Source: an uncultured Sulfitobacter sp.
Lineage (GTDB): Bacteria; Pseudomonadota; Alphaproteobacteria; Rhodobacterales; Rhodobacteraceae
DNA length: 64,000 nucleotides
Assembly: GCA_938003685.1 (NCBI GenBank)
Contig: CALKXT010000030.1
Coordinates: forward strand, 1-64,000
Direction of reading: 5' to 3'
A program made the translations under genes and the position numbers. Shown piece after piece: positions 61,146-64,000 of the stretch (positions are counted from its first letter, which is position 1; each line of letters begins with the position of its first letter). Under the pieces are notes generated by a model. It had not been told where the DNA came from. It made no database searches and saw only the letters and a program-made list of their open reading frames with translations.

Positions 61146-62113
61146 AAACACGCGCTGTCGTTATCGGTTGCGGCCATTATCTGCCCGCTCGTGTTGTTGA
61201 AAACGCTGAGTTTGAAAAAACACTGGAAACAGACGATGCTTGGATTAAATCCCGCAGTGGTATCGAGCGCCGTCATTTTGCCGCCGACGGCGAAACGACC
61301 TCCTCAATGGCCACGTCTGCCGCACAAGCAGCCCTAAAAGACGCAGGGCTCACACCAGACGATGTGGATGCTATTGTAGTGGCAACCTCAACACCGGATC
61401 TTACATTTCCCTCAGCCGCGACCATGGTACAGGCGCAACTGGGTATGACATCGGGCTTTGCTTTTGACATACAGGCTGTGTGCGCAGGGTTTGTCTATGC
61501 ACTGTCCAACGCCAATGCATTGATCGTTTCAGGTCAGGCAAAACGCGTGTTGGTGATTGGCGCAGAAACCTTTAGCCGGATCATGGATTGGACAGACCGA
61601 TCCACCTGTGTGTTGTTTGGCGATGGCGCGGGCGCTGTCTTGCTTGAAGCGCGCGAGGGGGAAGGCACTTCTGCGGATCAAGGTATCTTGGCAACGGACC
61701 TCAATTCTGACGGGCGTTACCGTGAATTACTCTATGTCGATGGCGGCACCAGCACAGGCACCACCGGATACCTGCGGATGCAGGGCAATCAGGTGTTCCG
61801 CCATGCCGTTGAAAAACTGGCCGCCACAGCAAACACTGCTATGGAACGTGCAGGTGTCAGCGCTGATGACGTCGATTGGATTGTTCCCCATCAGGCAAAC
61901 ATTCGCATCATCCAAGGAACCGCAAAAAAACTGAACCTACCAATGGAACAGGTTGTGGTCACCGTCCAAGATCACGGCAACACCTCGGCCGCCTCTATCC
62001 CTTTGGCGCTGTCAGTGGGCCGCGCGCGCGGTGACATCAAAGATGGCGATCTGGTCGTGACCGAAGCAATCGGCGGCGGATTGGCCTGGGGTGCCGTGGT
62101 TTTGCGCTGGTAA
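61142..62113 (+). CDS. fabH: 3-oxoacyl-ACP synthase III
   Basis: A 323-residue FabH, which condenses acetyl-CoA with malonyl-ACP to start fatty acid synthesis. The catalytic triad is seen as Cys in DIQAVCAGFVYAL (about 114), His in VPHQANIRI and Asn in DHGNTSAASIPLAL. The start overlaps plsX. The next gene, ihfA, begins 110 bp later after a gap with possible promoter function. Confidence 0.97.
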   Translation: MKTRAVVIGCGHYLPARVVENAEFEKTLETDDAWIKSRSGIERRHFAADGETTSSMATSAAQAALKDAGLTPDDVDAIVVATSTPDLTFPSAATMVQAQLGMTSGFAFDIQAVCAGFVYALSNANALIVSGQAKRVLVIGAETFSRIMDWTDRSTCVLFGDGAGAVLLEAREGEGTSADQGILATDLNSDGRYRELLYVDGGTSTGTTGYLRMQGNQVFRHAVEKLAATANTAMERAGVSADDVDWIVPHQANIRIIQGTAKKLNLPMEQVVVTVQDHGNTSAASIPLALSVGRARGDIKDGDLVVTEAIGGGLAWGAVVLRW

Positions 62114-62222
62114 GCGCTTACAAACACGTCTTAATCTTAGGCGGAAACAGGCACCTCCAAGCCATTGATATTGACTCCTAAAATCGCAACAGCCTAAGGT
62201 GGTGAAAATCGTGGGGGATGGT

Positions 62223-62525
62223 ATGTCTAACAAGACTTTGACGCGAATGGATCTAAGCGAAGCTGTGTTTCGTGAAGTAGGTCTGTCGCGCAACGAAAGT
62301 GCACAGCTGGTTGAAGCTGTATTGGATCACATGTCTGACGCGCTTGTGTCAGGTGAACAGGTCAAGATTTCGTCGTTTGGGACGTTCTCTGTGCGTGATA
62401 AAACAGCACGTGTCGGTCGCAATCCAAAGACAGGTGAAGAAGTGCCAATCAATCCGCGCCGCGTTCTGACATTCCGGCCTTCGCATCTAATGAAAGATCG
62501 CGTTGCAGACGGGAACAAGTCCTGA
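62223..62525 (+). CDS. ihfA: Integration host factor subunit alpha
   Basis: A 100-residue IHF alpha subunit. The HU/IHF fold is clear from [33 protein letters not shown]. The DNA-binding arm is [23 protein letters not shown]. IhfA pairs with IhfB (not in this window) to bend DNA at specific sites for recombination, replication and transcription. The track starts at 62199; ATG 62223 ([10 protein letters not shown]) is preferred. The MerR-type gene starts 3 bp after its stop, so the two are co-transcribed. Confidence 0.95.
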   Translation: MSNKTLTRMDLSEAVFREVGLSRNESAQLVEAVLDHMSDALVSGEQVKISSFGTFSVRDKTARVGRNPKTGEEVPINPRRVLTFRPSHLMKDRVADGNKS

Positions 62526-62528
62526 TCC

Positions 62529-63746
62529 ATGGCCAAATCGCCTGACGCTTTTCGTACCATATCTGAAGTCGCTGATTGGCTGGGCATTCAAGCCCATGTG
62601 CTGCGCTTTTGGGAAAGCAAATTCACCCAAGTCAAACCGATCAAGCGCGCAGGCGGACGGCGTTATTACCGGCCTGCTGATATGTTGTTGTTGGGTGGTA
62701 TCAAACAACTGCTCCACGAGGACGGGCTGACCATCAAAGGCGTGCAAAAAATCCTGCGCGAAGAAGGTATGACGCATGTTGCCGACATGTCCGAACCGCT
62801 GGACGAGTTGACCATGTCGCAGTTTAACGAAGCAAAACCAAAGGTCACAGAAAAGCCCGCAACAGCCGTCGTTGTCCCCGAAGAAGAAAAAGGGATTGTG
62901 TTGAACTTTGAGGCTAGCAGCGCCGCTAAATCTGACAAAGATGAGGCTCAAGATGCTGATACTAAAGAAGAAGTAACAACTGAGGTGAGTGAACCTACTT
63001 CTGCGACGGATGCACCATCAGCGCCCCCAGCAGAAGAACCTGTGACGGTAGAGCCAGCCGTTGAGGGTGCAGCAGAACCAAAAACGCCCGCAATTGAACC
63101 AGACCCCGAAGCGACACCCGAGATAGTAATCGAGGTTGAGGCTCCTGTTTCGCAAGTCGAAGCTCAAGAACCTACGACACCCCCTGAGGTCGAGGTGCCG
63201 GAGAGTGTAAAGGTTGAGCCAGAGGCACAGCTTCAAGAGCCAGAGGCTGAGGCCAAAGGGACACCCCCAGAGGCTGAGCAAACAGTCACAGAAGAAGACA
63301 TTGCGCCAGAAGAAGATCAACAGCAGCCCGAGGCAGAGCAACCTGCACCTGCGGCGGCCCTGCCCGCGTTTCTGCGGCGCCCCTTGGCGGATCAAGATAC
63401 AGCAGCGCCAAAACCCACAATACCAGACGCGCCGGACACCCAAGACGAAGCCGTGTCTCAGGCAGCATCTGAACCAGAAACGACACCAGAGATTGAGGAC
63501 GTGACAGAGGTTGAAGAGCAGCCGGAACCCCCTGCCCCAAAGCCACGTATTGTTGACCTGCCCGCCTTCACCGCAGAAGCCGATTTCCCCGCTGCCCCTG
63601 CGGCCTTGAGTGCCGCATTTCGCGCACGCAAAATCAAGCCGGGTCAGACGGATCAAGCGCGCACTCTCCTCAAGCAGTTGACCGCGTTGCGTGATTCGAT
63701 GTCTGCGCGTCGCCGTGGTGCCACCCCACCGCCTGCCAAAGACTGA
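62529..63746 (+). CDS. MerR-family regulator with a long acidic, proline-rich tail
   Basis: A 405-residue protein. Residues about 10-85 form a MerR winged helix ([50 protein letters not shown]). The dimerisation coiled coil is short. Residues about 100-350 are rich in Glu, Pro, Ala and Val (repeats such as EPEAEA, PEVEV and TPEIV). A conserved-looking C-terminal segment (about 355-390: [37 protein letters not shown]) follows. The tail is likely disordered and could be a protein-interaction region. The location after ihfA is typical in alphaproteobacteria. The effector is unknown. Confidence 0.9.
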   Translation: MAKSPDAFRTISEVADWLGIQAHVLRFWESKFTQVKPIKRAGGRRYYRPADMLLLGGIKQLLHEDGLTIKGVQKILREEGMTHVADMSEPLDELTMSQFNEAKPKVTEKPATAVVVPEEEKGIVLNFEASSAAKSDKDEAQDADTKEEVTTEVSEPTSATDAPSAPPAEEPVTVEPAVEGAAEPKTPAIEPDPEATPEIVIEVEAPVSQVEAQEPTTPPEVEVPESVKVEPEAQLQEPEAEAKGTPPEAEQTVTEEDIAPEEDQQQPEAEQPAPAAALPAFLRRPLADQDTAAPKPTIPDAPDTQDEAVSQAASEPETTPEIEDVTEVEEQPEPPAPKPRIVDLPAFTAEADFPAAPAALSAAFRARKIKPGQTDQARTLLKQLTALRDSMSARRRGATPPPAKD

Positions 63747-63917
63747 AACAGCCATGCAAGAACGGGCAATTCCCTCTTGCACGCTGGGCAAGATCGGTTA
63801 TGTACCGCCCCTGAAGCGTTTCGGGAAAATGATGAACCGCGAATACCCTGCTGCGTTTCGCGCTATTGGGACATTCACGGTACATAATTTTTCTGAAATT
63901 TCCCGTAACGCATTTGT

Positions 63918-63994
63918 CGGGCTATGGCGCAGTCTGGTAGCGCGTCCGTCTGGGGGACGGAAGGTCGCAGGTTCGAGTCCTGCTAGCCCGACCA
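63918..63994 (+). tRNA. tRNA-Pro (GGG)
   Basis: A 77-nt cloverleaf with encoded CCA. Acceptor CGGGCTA pairs with TAGCCCG, the anticodon stem TCCGT/ACGGA encloses the 7-base loop CTGGGGG, giving anticodon GGG, and the T arm is GCAGG-TTCGAGT-CCTGC. It lies 171 bp after the MerR gene, with a TACATAAT -10-like sequence at about 63881. Confidence 0.93.
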
Positions 63995-64000
63995 AACAAC

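Noticed and set aside
63018-63791. Reverse 257-aa ORF opposite the MerR tail
   Set aside because: It arises from the repetitive GAG/CCA codons of the acidic tail; Cys/Leu/Arg-rich with no start support.
63798-63995. Reverse ORF over tRNA-Pro
   Set aside because: It reads through a tRNA gene on the opposite strand; tRNA folding is clear and the ORF has no support.

Overview
The window looks like chromosomal core sequence of a marine alphaproteobacterium of the order Rhodobacterales, most likely the Roseobacter group of the Rhodobacteraceae. The evidence is gene content and order: UPF0314/DUF2585, a PA0069-type radical SAM protein, stand-alone pieces of a B12-dependent methionine synthase, a pepA-holC / lptF-lptG-lptD-surA-pdxA-rsmA block, prmC-prfA preceded by a DUF4167 gene, a Fur/Mur regulator without the usual CXXC motifs, and a bamE / yceD-rpmF-plsX-fabH-ihfA-merR block next to an amino-acid lipid N-acyltransferase. 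I see no prophage, integrase, transposase, CRISPR array or plasmid gene. Codon use looks uniform; the most AT-rich gaps lie beside the two internal tRNA genes.

Layout. 1-4.6 kb: end of a zinc-dependent homocysteine methyltransferase (bmt), a small phosphatase-like protein, DUF2585, a radical SAM protein (reverse), a corrinoid protein, a 51-residue membrane protein missing from the ORF track, and DUF1638. These suggest a split cobalamin-dependent methyl-transfer system. 4.6-10.3 kb (mostly reverse): sufE, a lipoprotein, ridA, rnd, purN-purM and an anchored double-OmpA-domain protein. 10.3-18.3 kb: four copies of a palindromic ACCTATAGGT-like motif, a tRNA with CAU anticodon, an isolated glf, a hotdog thioesterase, a histidine kinase without an adjacent response regulator, an MBL-fold hydrolase, tRNA-Asn, an aldose epimerase and ndk. 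18.4-22 kb: an ABC-F ATPase, MarC, a retropepsin-like protease and holC. 22-31.6 kb: pepA (reverse), then lptF-lptG-lptD-surA-pdxA-rsmA plus a lipoprotein in a tightly overlapped operon for outer-membrane LPS and protein assembly.

31.6-35.8 kb: ACT-domain protein, DUF4167 protein, prmC-prfA (the methyltransferase and its release-factor substrate), a small secreted Cys-rich protein whose promoter predicts a leaderless mRNA, and DUF1499. 35.8-43.7 kb: an M20 hydrolase with two tandem agmatinase-family genes, mazG, then nucleoside hydrolase, GNAT and selO, and an EamA transporter. 43.7-51.1 kb: DUF533 protein, a DEAD-box helicase with a glycine-rich tail, fur overlapping an NYN/OST-HTH gene, an AbrB-type membrane protein, another EamA transporter, and GNAT-cupin-membrane protein. 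51-57.6 kb: anmK (reverse), tyrS, a FemAB-like acyltransferase whose start codon sits in a perfect hairpin, an SDR dehydrogenase, a maltose-acetyltransferase-like protein and an Uup-type ABC-F protein. 57.6-64 kb: OlsB/GlsB-like N-acyltransferase and bamE (reverse), yceD-rpmF-plsX-fabH-ihfA-merR (forward) and tRNA-Pro(GGG).

No single new defence or secretion system is visible. The best leads are the split corrinoid/DUF1638 cluster, the palindrome array upstream of the OmpA-like gene, the fur-NYN/OST-HTH coupling, the OlsB/GlsB-like enzyme without an adjacent olsA, the tandem ureohydrolase/M20 operon, a rsmA-linked lipoprotein with a possible Cys-His-Asp triad, and two start-region signals (a leaderless promoter and a start-codon hairpin). 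Coordinates and starts come from reading the sequence and ORF track; no database search was run.
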